In this document: in pieces, positions 25,441 to 36,941 of the stretch | Layout: each line of letters starts with the position of its first letter | Numbering within the stretch: position 1 is the first letter of the stretch | NCBI GenBank assembly: GCA_963971305.1 | Contig: OZ020307.1 | Location: forward strand, 9,499,501-9,563,500 | Reading direction: 5' to 3' | Source: Arcuatula senhousia | Taxonomy: Eukaryota; Mollusca; Bivalvia; Mytilida; Mytilidae | DNA length: 64,000 bases | Notes under the pieces: model-generated | Databases searched by the model: none | Told to the model about the DNA's origin: nothing | What the model saw: the letters and a program-made list of their open reading frames with translations, nothing else | Program-made: the position numbers and the translations under genes

Positions 25441-26295
25441 AGCTTTTCACGTAAAGGGTTTGATTTAAATAAAAACGAAATGTTTGTGCTCATATTCAAC
25501 TGGGATAGATAACCTTCAATCGATATTTTAACCTAAAGTTTAGTACTATCAATGCGCTTTAAGTTGGTCAATTAGTTATGTGTACTCTCATGCAATTAAC
25601 TCGGCTACGAACACTGAAACATACATTCACCTTTACCGTCTTTAAGTAAAAACTGTTTGCAGTATGACAGTTCTTTATATGAATTGATCAACTGTCGATG
25701 GTATTGGTCGAAACTAAGACAAAACAAGGTGTAAAATAACAACAAGATTAAAATAGGCAAAATCCAACCTTTTGCAATGATTGTATCTTCAAGAAAACAC
25801 AATAGGGTTGAATTCAGTAAATAGGCATACGTCATTAAGATCCGCCCCTTTGTAGGAGAGCTTTCTGGTACGTAATTGACATCTTTGAGCTCCAGGATTG
25901 GTTGATAATTTTTCCGATAATTTTTAAAAAAATCTCTAGTATATAAACAAACTTCAAAACATAAAAAAGTTTCATTAAAAGTACATTTTGAGTTTTTGCC
26001 AGTGCATTTATTGAGGTATGGGTATTAAAGGAATTTACTGCGAAATTACAATGTTTACAAACAATGACATGTGAAAAGCCAAAATATGCCGCATAGGTAT
26101 TTGGTTTTATAATTAGTGCAAAAGAACCTACTGCATCTTATCTTCATCGAACGAAATATGAAAGATTTGGCATTTTAAAGATGAAATGTCTATGAATGTA
26201 TTTCTAAAGTTGGTAATGCATTAAATCCAACGGGGCTTTCAATACTGGATTCAACCCAATAATGTACACACATCAAGCCATTTTGTTTTAATAAA
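25440..26295. other. No recognisable feature (opsin intron)
   Basis: AT-rich sequence. The 76-codon minus-strand frame at 25605-25835 is hydrophobic but has no opsin TM1 motif and lies on the wrong side of the TM2 exon to be TM1. Confidence 0.5.
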
Positions 26296-26301
26296 ACGTA
26301 C

Positions 26302-26435
26302 CAACAACGCCACCCATCCATTTTGCCCGGAAACTGGATATCACTAATAGAGGTACATTTGTAAGGACCAGTAAAGAATCTCCTATTGCCAAATTCAGAA
26401 CAAGCAGGTTGGCTGATCGTAGTTTCCGGAACGAT
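26302..26435 (-). CDS. Rhabdomeric-type opsin, upstream exon (TM2)
   Basis: This 134-bp minus-strand exon lies between an acceptor (pyrimidine tract plus TGTAG, 26436-26440) and a strong donor (GTACGT, 26296-26301). Read with one leading base, it gives 44 codons: SFRKLRSANLLVLNLAIGD, then SLLVLTNVPLLVISSFRAKW and MGGVV. This is the intracellular loop 1 to TM2 signature LRxxNLLVLNLAxGD of opsins, with the usual W in extracellular loop 1. The exon ends with the first base of a Gly codon and the exon at 17840 starts with GA, so splicing gives VVGCRLFAFCGG in frame across an 8.46-kb intron. The upstream intron must be phase 2. No TM1 exon was found upstream. The exon is too short for a long-ORF search and was recognised by motif and splice sites. 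Confidence 0.88.
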
Positions 26436-26479
26436 CTACAAAAAGAAAAAATATGCGTATTATATAATAAATCATCTAG

Positions 26480-26640
26480 TGCAATTGCAAAACAGCGAGC
26501 AGGTACAACTGGTCACATTGTAGGCTGCTTGCTTTTTTTCTATCTGCAAATTTTATTAATGGTCGTTTATAGTGTAGGTTGTGTTGCGAACACTTATTCC
26601 ACGTCCGATTATCTTTCATATCTCGTAAGGAGGAAAGTGA
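26480..26640 (+). mobile_element. Decayed end of an RT-B-type 3' UTR
   Basis: TAGGTTGTGTTGCGAACACT followed by TATTCCACGTCCGATTATC matches the RT-B end (TTGTGTCGCGTACACTTATT). Upstream similarity is weak. Adjacent to the opsin TM2 exon on its 5' side. Confidence 0.45.
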
Positions 26641-27850
26641 AGTTATGTGCTACAGAATAAGAAGTTGATAAAGTCTCGTCTTAATAAAAGTACAAAAAAA
26701 CCACGAAGCACAATGATCAAAAATACATTCAATATTTAGAGAAAGGTATATGATAAGCAATACCACGAAATAATGTTTAATAATGTCACTTAGTAAGACA
26801 TCATCGTTATCAGAAATATGGTTACTGTATGAAGAGTGGGTGAAGAAGGAGAATCATATGGTATATGTGCTTAGAATACATATTTCTACCATGATCTTAA
26901 GCGACAATATAACCCACATTGGACTACAGAAAAAAAACGAAAGTTAGAAAGACCCAAAACACATGGAAACAAACAATCTGGAAGGAGAAATGAAAAGTTG
27001 GGACCTTATATGGGGAACTGTAGAAAGACTAAGAACAGATCGCTAATTATGATGGACCTTTGTCTCTGCCTTAATTCAAGCTAAAGAGTAGTAAGAAGTA
27101 GACAAGTTCTTAGCGAAAGCATAACACTAAAGCATTGAAATGAGGGACAAAATTTCTGGAATATAAATCAATAGTCATTAAAGACGGTAAGCTTGCTTAG
27201 CTAGATGTTCTCAAAATTTGACAACACTTGTGTTAATTACAGGATTTTGATAATATCTATTTTGGTGTCTTATAATAAGCCACAGAACATTTGAACATTT
27301 GATGAATAGATTGTACGACAGAGAGTGTCGATCGCCAGAATCTATACATTGGAGAAAATCTTGTTATTTTAATCCTATCATTATAGAAACTTTGCAAGTT
27401 CTTCCCTGTCATCAGTCGTAAAACCTTTCTCTTTCTGTCTTACTTGATTCAACAGATAAGGCAAAGCAAAGTTCAGCTATAATGTCATATTTTACATTAT
27501 GTTTTTGAATGAAAATGAAAAAAAAGCCGCAGATTGCTAAACCTTTAAGTTCAAATCGTATTTTGAATCATATACATCTTTTACATATTTTATTTCGTTA
27601 TCATAGTATAAGAACTATAAATAATTAATAAAAGCTTTTAAACATTCTTTAAAATTATAAAGAATCAAAGATTAACATTAAGTCAAAGTAACCCCGTTTA
27701 CTTTTGTGATGAGGGTTTAATTCTCCATGATAGTTTTTTTATCGTTTCGTTCGAACTTTCGTATTGGATATTAAGTCAATCTTAACAAATTGATTGCAAC
27801 TTGATTCTCAAGTAGCACCAATTCAGCCACAATCAGAGAGACGAGCACAA
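26640..27850. other. No recognisable feature upstream of the opsin TM2 exon
   Basis: I searched the minus strand for a TM1 exon (GN..VI motif and donor) and did not find one. The stretch is AT-rich with no frame worth calling. Confidence 0.4.
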
Positions 27851-27854
27851 TAGA

Positions 27855-28256
27855 GGCGATACAGGATCATCTAATAGTGATGCGATATAGGAACATCAAA
27901 TAGTGATGCGATATAGGAACATCAAATAGTGATGCGATACAGGATCATCAAATAGTGATGCGATATAGGAACATCAAATAGTGATGCGATATAGGAACAT
28001 TAAATAGTGATGCGATATAGGAACATCAAATAGTGATGCGATACAGGATGCGATATAGGATCATCAAATAGTGATGCGATATAGGAACATCAAATAGTGA
28101 TGGGATACATTATCATCAAATAATGATGCGATATAGGAACATCAAATAGTGATGCGATACAGGATCATCAAATAGTGATGCGATATAGGAACATCAAATA
28201 GTGATGCGATACAGGAACATCAAATAGTGATGCGATATAGGAACATCAAATAATGA
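27855..28256. repeat. Minisatellite, 26-bp unit, about 15 copies
   Basis: The unit is GATGCGATATAGGAACATCA plus AATAGT, alternating with a GATACAGGATCATCA variant. One unit carries a small internal duplication near 28045. Spacers are absent, so it is a tandem array and not a CRISPR-like structure. Confidence 0.95.
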
Positions 28257-28769
28257 TAAATTAGTTGTAGTAGGATAGGAGGATAGGATACTTAGGGCTT
28301 CAATTTTCGACTGCTACATATATGTTATAATTAAAAGAATTGGTAAGGACGATCAATAAAGAGTTATGCAGGTGACAAGTCAATGCGCTTCGCCCCCGTC
28401 CAATGTTTAATTGTATATCCCTGATATATATTGCAAGCCATATCGTTAGCGTTAAATACAGTAAACCATTGCAAAAACAATAGAGATGCACCTAGTATGA
28501 AATAATCGCAAATTTATTAAAGATCATTTCTTAAATAATCCGACGATTTACATCCTTTTGTTTTACAGTGGCAGTCAAACTCGATTTATCGACTTGCCGA
28601 TTGTCCCGATCCCACATCATCATTCCTTTTCATTTAATCAGTTTATCTTGCTGATAAAACCGAATTCGAAATACATTGCTGCGCAGAAGGCACGTTTTTA
28701 TTAAGGTCTCAAACGCACGTTCCTGAAATGTTAATAGCGATTAAGTTTCAAAACACATGTTTTTCAATG

Positions 28770-29225
28770 ACTTACTGTGTCATCAATGAGTCTAAAAAAA
28801 AGACAAATTTACAAACGAATAAATAATTGACATGCTCAACTTTCTAACTGAACACTTATTTGTTACGTTTGGTGTGCGTGTTTTACAACAATCAAGTGGG
28901 TTCCAATGGGTACTATTTGTGCGCCTTTGCTTGCTGATTTCTTTCCTTATTCTGAATGGCTGAATGGACTATTGGCAACGCGACGGGTGTGCTATAGCAA
29001 GCAGGAACTGCTTACTCTTCCGGAGCACCTGAGTTCACTCTTGTTTCGACTGGAGTTCGCGTTGTTGATTGATATTCAGTTATTTTGTGTTTCCATGTTT
29101 TACATGTTGTCTGTTTTTGTCCCGTTCTTGTTGGTGTTTACTGGTTTTGTCTCTGCCCTTTCGGACTTTTGATATTCGGATACCCCATTGGTACCTCTGC
29201 TTCTTTCATGTGAAGCAGAATCCTT
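28770..29225 (+). pseudogene. RT-A copy with internal deletion, retains motif B
   Basis: Broken frames give MLNFLTEHLFVTFGVRV and then GFQWV / MGTICAPLLADFFPYSEW, corresponding to the RT motif B sequence IPMGT.CAPLLADLF. A deletion joins this directly to the RT-A 3' UTR (GCAACGCGACGGGTGTGCTA onward). Confidence 0.7.
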
Positions 29226-29369
29226 ACAATCACTTCTAGACAAAAAAAGATCGTAGAATTGCTTTTTCTTTTACCTTAGGTAACACAAAAACTGTTAACA
29301 TGGCGTTTCATTGCTAAAAAAAATAATGGAATAAATCATGCACTCAGAAAAATATAGACTCTCTATTTT

Positions 29370-29650
29370 ATAGATGAGCGCAGATGTGCGTTTGCTATAA
29401 GGCTTTGTTTTGTCCTCCTTTATTTGACTTGGCATATTAATTTGACAATTAGTAGTGGGACGGGTGCGCAAAAGCTAGCATGAACTGCTTCCTCTTCTGG
29501 AGCACCTGAGTTCAATCTTGGTACGCTTTGTTGATTGGCTTTCTGTTGTTTTTGCATTTTTTGCTTTTGTGTTTTCCGTTTCTTTGTGCTGTTAAACAAA
29601 AGGCTTTGTGGATTTTTCCAATTCTTGAAATTCTTAATTGTTTAAGCCCT
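29370..29650 (+). mobile_element. RT-A C-terminal end plus 3' UTR, decayed
   Basis: ATGAGCGCAGATGTGCGTTT corresponds to the SQMSADVGL end, followed by GTGGGACGGGTGCGC and GGAGCACCTGAGTTCAATCT. A hammerhead-module remnant follows. Confidence 0.65.
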
Positions 29651-29659
29651 AAAGTTTCT

Positions 29660-29805
29660 GTTATTGTATTTCACATGGTCGATACCCTTGTTTCTGTATT
29701 TTCTGGGCAGCAATTTTTCTCCTCAAATACTTTGATTTTTATCTTCCAATTATCTTGATACCAATGCTGATGATTGAAGTAACTCTTCATATATGCATAA
29801 TGACA
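29660..29805 (+). mobile_element. Hammerhead-module remnant after RT-A tail
   Basis: CACATGGTCGATACCCTTG and the degenerate ribozyme ATGCTGATGATTGAAGTAAC (29764 onward) are present. Stem I is shortened and the GAAA element is lost, so it should be inactive. The order RT-A tail then module repeats that seen at 13141-13520. Confidence 0.55.
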
Positions 29806-30994
29806 TTTCCGTAAAATTTGTATTAAAGCATTGTTTATCATTCAGAAAATACTGTTTCCTTCTTAGCCGTTTTATACCATACGACGAAGGCTTCTAATGA
29901 GGACTTGAAATTTATTTTTTGAATGAATAATTAGAAGCCCTTACTCCATACATGCCATAATAAGAGTCACGTTATAATCTGTCAAAACACTTTATTCGAT
30001 TTAAGCCATTCATTTCCTTGTTGTCAACCTACGCTGTTTTGTTTTGGTATAAAATTGGTTATCACTGTAAGAATTAAAGAAACAAATGATGATTTTGATG
30101 ATTATATAGTTAAGGCGATTTAATAAAGGACAATTAAAGGAGAATCAAGGCTATAACTGATTGCCCGATTTTTTTTATGGTTAAGCTTTTAACTGTCATG
30201 ACCTAGACTCTACCACAAGAAAAATGATTTTTTATTACTATACTCATTTATTCCAGTCGAATAATAAAAAAAGGAGTATTCAAATATAATCAAGACCAGC
30301 TGATTGAGCTGTCCGACTTAATGTCAATATGGCTATAAATCTGACCATTACCTTGGACTCAATAAAGCTCAATAAAGTCTGAAGGGGTGTTTATTATGAA
30401 ATGTTTGTTTACGTCTTTGAAATGAACAAAAATCATACTCAGTATCTACAAATGGCCAGCCATTTCCGCCACAGATAGATTGATTGTTTAATAAAACAAT
30501 TCATTTGATACTTAATTCTTTTTTTTTCTTTTCACAGAAACTAATAGGTAATTTTCTTGGGCAATATCATTTCTACTTGTCTGCAAGTCTTCTAATGAGT
30601 TCTAGTTTTCGTCTTTGTTTGTCCACGTAGACATTATAGAAAGGTTAACTTAATTAAGAAGAATCGGATATTATTTGAAATAAGTATAAATGGCGAAGGA
30701 CATGTTGATATTGATTTGAATCATTGTTCTAGTTATGGTCTTCAACCGATAGATTAAATACTAATTGATTTAACTATGTTAGCCAGCTGATATAATATGT
30801 GCCCCGAGACAATAATTTATTATTTTTCTGAAACTATGCATTAAGTACAAACACATCATAACCATCCCAAATAGATCCACAACAATGTTTAAATGTGTTT
30901 AATATATTTATATGAACACAATGATAAAATTACCACCCTTGACTTGATTACCCTCAGAACAAAGCAGAAATAACCAGATTTTTAATAAATCAAG

Positions 30995-31280
30995 AATTGA
31001 AAGAAGAAAAGAGGCACCAATGGGGCATTCGAGAGTCAAAAGTCCGAAACGAACAAGAACAGCACGCAGAAACACAAAACACAAAACCAACCTAATGGAA
31101 ATCAACAACGCAAACTCAAGTTGTAACAAGAGTGAACTCAGGTGCTCCGGAAGAGTAAGTGGTTCCTGACTGCTATAGCACTCTCGTCGTGTTTCAATTC
31201 AGTATGTTAAATTCCGTAAAGGAAGACAAAACAAATTTCTACGATAAACCAACATCTTTACTCATTTGAGAGATAGAAAC
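30995..31280 (-). mobile_element. RT-A 3' UTR plus last residues of RT
   Basis: The minus strand reads the SISQMSKDVGLS-type end, then the RT-A tail, ending at AAGAGGCACCAATGGGGCAT on +. Confidence 0.75.
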
Positions 31281-31627
31281 TTAAACATGTTAATCGAAAA
31301 CAAACTTATTTACATAATTTTCCAACAATTTAAGGGGGAAATATTTTTTTGAATGACATAAAATTGTTTGGTTAAAAATGACCCAAACTTTTTTAATGAA
31401 CTAATATCTTTTGAAAAAAAATTGTAGATTTTCTTAATTTCTACGTTTAATATGTGCAAATTTAAACAATTGAATATTAGTGTTAGCGACCCCCTATCAA
31501 ATTGTTTATGATCATGACCAATATTTGACCGCAATAGAGAAATTGTCATTGTAATGATAGTCGCTATTCAAATCTAGTCCATCTACCAACGTCATTACTG
31601 AAAAGTCATGATAATGTAAAATAACCA

Positions 31628-31990
31628 AATCAGCAATGTTTACTGGTCATAGAACCTTTCTTTACTTTTTAGTCTGGCTTAAAAGACTCAAGTTTATTAT
31701 ATAATCGATGAGAATAAGAAATCTTTTTTTTCTAAAAAAAATCTTGATGTTGCGAAAACATATTCGTCATTTTAAGACCTGCAGCTAAAGCACCAATTAA
31801 AAATAAAATCAATTAAAAAAATCAGCAATGTTTTTTTTTGGTCAAAGAACCTTTCTATACTTTTTAGTCTGGCTTAAAAGACTCAAGTTTCTTATATAAT
31901 CGATAAGTAAAAGAACTTTTTTTTCAAAAAAAAATGTGATGTTGCCAAAACATATTTCTCATTTTAAGACCTGCAGCTAAAGCATGAAAA
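31628..31990. repeat. Tandem duplication, 192-bp period
   Basis: Blocks starting AATCAGCAATGTTT at 31628 and 31820 share TACTTTTTAGTCTGGCTTAA, AAGACTCAAGTTT and CATTTTAAGACCTGCAGCTA. A looser duplicated pair follows at about 32200-32320 and 32466-32590 (TTCCCAAAAGATTG). Confidence 0.8.
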
Positions 31991-32599
31991 TCAAGTCATT
32001 AAAAAAACATAACTTTTCATTGACTGTTAAACAACTTCATATTACCGGTTGGATTTTCAAGCAAGGCAAGATACATACAACAACAACACTATCCAAGGAG
32101 GAATCAGTTGACATTTATTAATATGTCATTATTTTCTTAACCTTTTTGTTGCCGAAAAAAAAATATAATGGCGTTCATCCACTTTGGATTAGGAAATTAT
32201 TCCCAAAAGATTGGAAATGTTAAACTCTATCTTACTAAGAAGAGCATACAACAAAAAAACAAATGTCAAACTTCATGCCAAAACCAAATTATAAACATGA
32301 CCAACCTGTGTCTCGGGTATAGAGAGTCAATTTAAACGGATAGTGTATAACTTTGCTGTTTTAACGTGAAGTTTTAATGCTGGAGCGGGCTTATCTCGGT
32401 GAATTAAAACTCGTACATCAGACCTTACCATCACGCGTTTAATCTATTTAACACTAATCAGGCGCGCTCTTCCCAAAAGATTGAATTGCAAAACACTATA
32501 TTACTATTAAAAGCATAAAACAATGAAATGAAATTGCAGAAATGGGAAGTTATACAAGTAAACTAAATATGATCAACCTATGTCTGGGGTAGGAAAAAT

Positions 32600-33460
32600 C
32601 TTAGAATTTGACATTTTGAAAGTTACTTTCATTCATTGATTGTTGATTTTAATTTACTCTACTTTTTTCATGTCTTATTTATTCATCATTCTGTTATTTA
32701 ATAAACGATCAATTCAGAATAATATAACTGAAATGAAATTCATGATTTTTATTAAGTAACTAGGCATTAGAGAAAATAATTGGTAATATTACGTAATAAC
32801 CTTCATACAGCATGACAAACACGTGAAATGCTTCATAAAATGCAAAGTTGTAAGAATCAAATTAGTACTGCTTTATAGATTTAAATTATTTTAATAAACA
32901 TCTTTTTGTAATGAGCATTAAGTACACCAGCAAACGACTTTTATAGATAACATTTTGATGTATATCATTTGTATATAAGCCAAGAAAAAAGTTATTTGCA
33001 GCCGCCAGTAGTCTATGGTGAGATTTTTAGTGATTTTCAATGTTCTATGATACAACCTAGTTATCTAAAACATAATCGGTTAACAAAAACAAACAATTTA
33101 AAAAAACAGTCCGTCTGATGGTGAATTCATACCTAATAAAACGCAAGTTAAAGAAGATATTCCTAAAGATCATTATATGTTACACTACGTGCTAAAAATT
33201 AGGGCGACAAAATAAAATTATAGAGCTAAATAATCCCCGATTGTTCAAAACTAAAATCCAAAAACTTTAATGTTATTAAGACAAAAAACATATATGCAAA
33301 TGGTCATAAAATAACAATATCTATTGAATAGTTTAACTTAAAATAAATAAATAAAACAGGTTCACCAGCCACGCATTAAGGAACACACTATTCGTTTTAA
33401 ACAGGCGTGATAATTATGTCAAACAAACAAATACGAAAGTAATAATGGTACAAAAACGTT
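32600..33460. other. No recognisable feature
   Basis: AT-rich DNA without frames, inverted repeats or similarity that I could detect to other parts of the window. Confidence 0.4.
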
Positions 33461-33521
33461 TAAGCTAACGATCCCAAATTTAGAATGTTTTTGGTTTGTG
33501 ATCTTCCAATTTTTGATTCAA

Positions 33522-33567
33522 ATGCTGCTGATGAAAGGTTACTCCTCGAAATATCGATACACGGCAT
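33522..33567 (+). ncRNA. Hammerhead ribozyme, slightly decayed copy (type I)
   Basis: Stem I is ATGCTG (33522-33527) with CGGCAT (33562-33567). CUGAUGA is at 33528-33534, stem II AAGG/CCTC, and GAAA at 33548-33551. Compared with the copy at 33902, stem II has lost its closing pair and U16.1 is C, so cleavage is doubtful. Upstream boundary of a 380-nt direct-repeat unit. Confidence 0.75.
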
Positions 33568-33941
33568 AATCAAATTAACCGTTTTATTCACGTTTTTGGT
33601 TTGTATTTTGAAACTACTGGCTCGATAACCGCTGCTGGTGGACCAGAGGTTCCCGAGGGTAATCAAACGACTGGTCGTCAGACTTGTCTGACACGAATTT
33701 ACCAATAAATATCTAATATTTTTATCATTGAGATTTCCACTTGTTTAATTCAAAAATGTTTAAACACCTGGTTTCTTTCCTTGCAATGCACATGGTCGAT
33801 ATCCTCGGTGCTGGATTTGGCTTTCCTGTTCGAACTTTTTTGGTTTTGAGAACTTTCCATTTAAGGTTTTTGGTTTTAGCTCTTACAATGTTTTGATTCA
33901 AATGCTGCTGATGAGAGGTTACTCCTTGAAATATCGATATA
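33562..33941 (+). mobile_element. Retrozyme-like monomer bounded by hammerhead cleavage sites
   Basis: 380 nt between the two predicted cleavage points. The first half matches the module 5' of RT-A at 11885 (CTGCTGGTGGACCAGAGG, CAGACTTGTCTGACAC, AAACACCTGGTTT). The second half matches the module 3' of RT-A at 13326 (GCACATGGTCGATATCCTCG, CTGGATTTGGCTTTCC). The join replaces the RT body. It has no frame and no RT, so it would be non-autonomous. The alternative is a pseudo-LTR of a Penelope-like element left after deletion. Confidence 0.7.
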
Positions 33942-33947
33942 CAGCAT
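33902..33947 (+). ncRNA. Hammerhead ribozyme, type I, apparently intact
   Basis: Stem I is ATGCTG (33902-33907) with CAGCAT (33942-33947), a perfect 6 bp. The CUGAUGA core is at 33908-33914. Stem II is GAGG/CCTT (33915-33918 with 33924-33927) with a 5-nt loop. GAAA is at 33928-33931. Short stem III is ATA/TAT (33931-33933 with 33938-33940) with loop TCGA, and U16.1-H17 is UA, which predicts cleavage after A33941. Every conserved core nucleotide is present. The very short stem III is as described for hammerheads of Penelope-like elements and retrozymes. Confidence 0.85.
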
Positions 33948-34699
33948 AACCAAATTTACCGTTTTCTTCCCAATTTTGGTACTGTATTTTCTTAAATGAA
34001 GCTTCTTTTGTCGGGCTTGAACCAAAATTATTACGAAAACCAGCAAGGTGGCCAATCTTTAGTTTGCTTTTAAATGAAAGATATTAACATGTTTTGCCTT
34101 TTAAGACCATAAAATTCAATCTTCACTGACAGTTTTATAGTAGCAACGGTGTCTACATCAAACGTGAATGACAGGAATAAAATCACACAGATAAAAATTT
34201 AATCACCAACCGGAGATTAAATTTTCATGTGCAGGTTTTACTAGTCATCCTAGATACAAGAGTGGAAAAATAATAAGAGCTAGCACTATCGTACTATTGT
34301 GGGGTTGTTTTTTTTTTAATAACTTTAGACAAAAAAAAATCACAGGAAATTTGCTTTTGTTTTTATTCAAAGCAAATAATTGCAATTGTTTGCATGTACA
34401 ATTTTCATGAATGACTTATTGGAAAAAACCAAATCGTTACATTTTATAGAAATATCATACTTTCTTTATATGTAATCTTCGATGAAGTATGACTCTCTAT
34501 ATATCAATTGAATGCTTTTATATGGTCATAATCATATACCTTACCTGGCAATAAAGTGTTTTTTATTGCAATAATTTGTTTTGTTTCATATTGCCGTTTT
34601 CACCGTCGCTAACATTCAAACTATGTACTACCAAATATCAATGTTCAACATTTAGATAGATATATCAATGGCAAAATTACAAGCTTTAATTGATATTTA

Positions 34700-34815
34700 G
34701 TAATTTTTGTGCTGTTGTCTGTTTTTGTCCCGTTCTCGTTTGTGTTTACTGGTTTGTCTCTGCCCTTTCGGACGTTTGACATTCAGTTGCCCAATCGGTG
34801 CCTCTGTTTTTTTTA
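34700..34815 (+). mobile_element. RT-A 3' tail fragment
   Basis: Matches TGTCCCGTTCTCGTTTGTG, CTCTGCCCTTTCGGAC and CAATCGGTGCCTCTG of the RT-A tail. Nothing of the RT is attached. Confidence 0.65.
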
Positions 34816-34854
34816 TAACAATATAACACACTTGGTGTATAATTATATAAATAA

Positions 34855-35625
34855 AGGAAATTATAAAACTATCGAACTTTGAAGAAAGGATACAAGTTGG
34901 AAAAAATAGTAAAATCTTTAAATTTGGTGTTTTTGGTAGAAATAATGATAATGTAATAGTAAATCCAAAATGTTAATCTTTTATATTTTGACTATTGTAT
35001 TGTTTCGAATCATTACTGCGATCAAATATGTCGGTTCTGTGTGATGATATAATACTAAATCATTAGATGTTTGAAGTGTAATGTTGGATTTAGAATCGAT
35101 GTTTGATTTTTTACATCAGTCGATAAATGCTTCTTAGCTAGATGTCAGTAACTGCGAGTGTTCTCAAGAAAGTTCCTTTACGTTTCGTTGACCTCGTATA
35201 GTATTCTTGTCTCAGGTTCTCTCTTGGTGAATTAAATTTTATCGATTTGATTTTTAAAGCGTGTTATTTTTGTGCTTTGTACAAGATAAACAATAGGGGT
35301 AAGGTTGGGCCCAATAAACTAGTGTAACCCCGCCACATTTTATATGTGCCTGTCATAAGCCAGGAATCATTGGCAAAGCTTTCGTTTGTCCTTGTCAACT
35401 ATCTTTTTTTTGTCCAGAAATGGGTCTTTCGTTGATAATCTAGGGATTTGTTTGAATCTTATTATTGTATTTTTAGTCTTGGGCCAATGCAAGACAGCGA
35501 GTTGTGACCTCTTGTCATGTTGAGACTGCTGGCTGTTTTCCATTGTGATTTTTTAAATTGCCGTTTCTTTAATGTTGGTTGTGTCGCGCGCACTTATTCC
35601 ACATCTCTTTATCGTCTATCATCAC
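34855..35625 (+). mobile_element. RT-B 3' end (C-terminal remnant plus 3' UTR)
   Basis: Begins in the RT-B C-terminus (LKKGYKLEKIVKSLNLVF), diverged and frameshifted relative to 58172-58272. It continues through the whole 3' UTR: ATATGTCGGTTCTGTGTGAT, CAGTAACTGCGAGTGTTCTC, TATGTGCCTGTCATAAGCC and CGCGCGCACTTATTCC. A short extra piece of the same end lies at 35808-35852. Confidence 0.75.
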
Positions 35626-36164
35626 CATTCGTTCTTGGTCTAACTATTTGAAATTTTTAATAGAAAAGAAATAAAGTATTTCATGTATTTCAATTTGGAT
35701 CGTTAATTTGTTTAAAAGCGTGAATGTATTTATTGTAAATTGAGATTGCATATAATAAATAACATTTCAATGTTATATCAATTCGAAAATGTAAAGACAT
35801 GCTTTTTGGTTGTGTCACGTACACCTATTGCACATCTATTTATCGTTTATTTGTCTCAAAGTAGATAAATTTACATAAATAGTAAAATTCTGAATTAATG
35901 CCCATTACTAACTGGATATTTCCAGTAGGTCCGGCCTAATTTCAAAGACTGGAATAGTTAATGTTGATGATTACGGAGAAAGAACTATAAGGAGTCGTCC
36001 CACAACATAGACCTAAAGGAGAGATTAGTAATTTAAGCAAACCAATTTAGAGCATGTTATTGAAAACAACCTGAAGCCAAATTTACAGGGTAGCAGTTTC
36101 TCTTCGCTATCTTTCGATTGGGTTCAAATTAAGTTTATAATTAAAACAAAATATTCTGGGTAAT

Positions 36165-36243
36165 TACAGAGATAACAAATTTACCGAACTTGGAGGATCA
36201 ATCTCAATGTCCAAGAGAAAAGACAAAACATGGAAGACATGGT
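36165..36243 (+). repeat. Short repeat ELGGSISMSKR.DKTWKT, copy 2
   Basis: Reads RDNKFTELGGSISMSKRKDK and TWKTW then a stop, in the same frame as the copy at 19436. An acceptor-like TTACAG precedes it. Confidence 0.4.
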
Positions 36244-36399
36244 AGCTATTAGTTACCTATTTCTTTACTCTCAAGCAACCCTTAGTCAGCAATTATGGAT
36301 ATAAACATGAAATGTTTTAAAACACAAATGTGACGTCGCTGCAGACCTATATATAGGTATAGTCCCGACGTTAAACTCCCCAGTAGTAACACAAATGTG

Positions 36400-36760
36400 T
36401 ATTTTCTATAAACGTTGACTTTCTAATTAATTGTAAACCACAATGCTGTTAAATGATTTTTTTCCCAGTGGACTTCAACACTGGCCTTGTTTTATTTCAG
36501 ATAGTTTTGGGGTTTTTTTTAAACGAAAACAATAATATCATTATAGTTCATTTCTAAAGCAAAAATTATTAGTGTCCTTTAGGTATCTATGGAAAATTTT
36601 TAAAAAATTACATTTCTATGTACGAACATTTAGTACAAGAGCCTACTTTTGTCTAAATTATGGAAAAAGATGTAAACTGATGCATGCAAGAACATATAAA
36701 CTTGAACAAGAATCATATTTTTAAATGTTACTAATAAAATGTCGTTCGTGTTGTCCTTTC
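36400..36760. repeat. Block U, copy 2
   Basis: Shares TTGTTTTATTTCAGATAGTT, AACAATAATATCATT, CTACTTTTGTCTAAATTA and ACATATAAACTTGAAC in order with 4025-4420. Confidence 0.55.
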
Positions 36761-36941
36761 GGAAGTTATTCATTTCAATATTTATTTCATGTTTGACGTG
36801 GTATTTAAAGTAAATAACATGTAACATTCTAAAAACTTGAGTTGTACATCCTTTCTCATTAAATTGACTTACTGAAAAATAGTAGTACTTTTCCCTATAT
36901 TGATGCTCAACTTTTCAGTCCTACATGGGGCCAAATTCTTT

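Larger units (their letters stand above)
17841..26301 (-). other. Opsin intron (8.46 kb) filled with repeats
   Basis: This is the interval between the two opsin exons, phase 1 with GT-AG ends. It holds a hammerhead-module remnant, a palindromic MITE-like unit, at least three RT-A fragments in the opsin orientation, an RT-C remnant in the opposite orientation and a 0.17-kb direct duplication. The remainder (18022-18784, 18925-19380, 19500-20640, 21850-22590) shows no feature I can name. Confidence 0.8.

Noticed and set aside
25605..25835. Opsin TM1 exon
   Set aside because: The frame is hydrophobic but lies 3' of the TM2 exon in gene order, and lacks GN..VI and matching splice phase.
27855..28256. 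CRISPR array
   Set aside because: The repeats are directly adjacent with no spacers, and the genome is eukaryotic.
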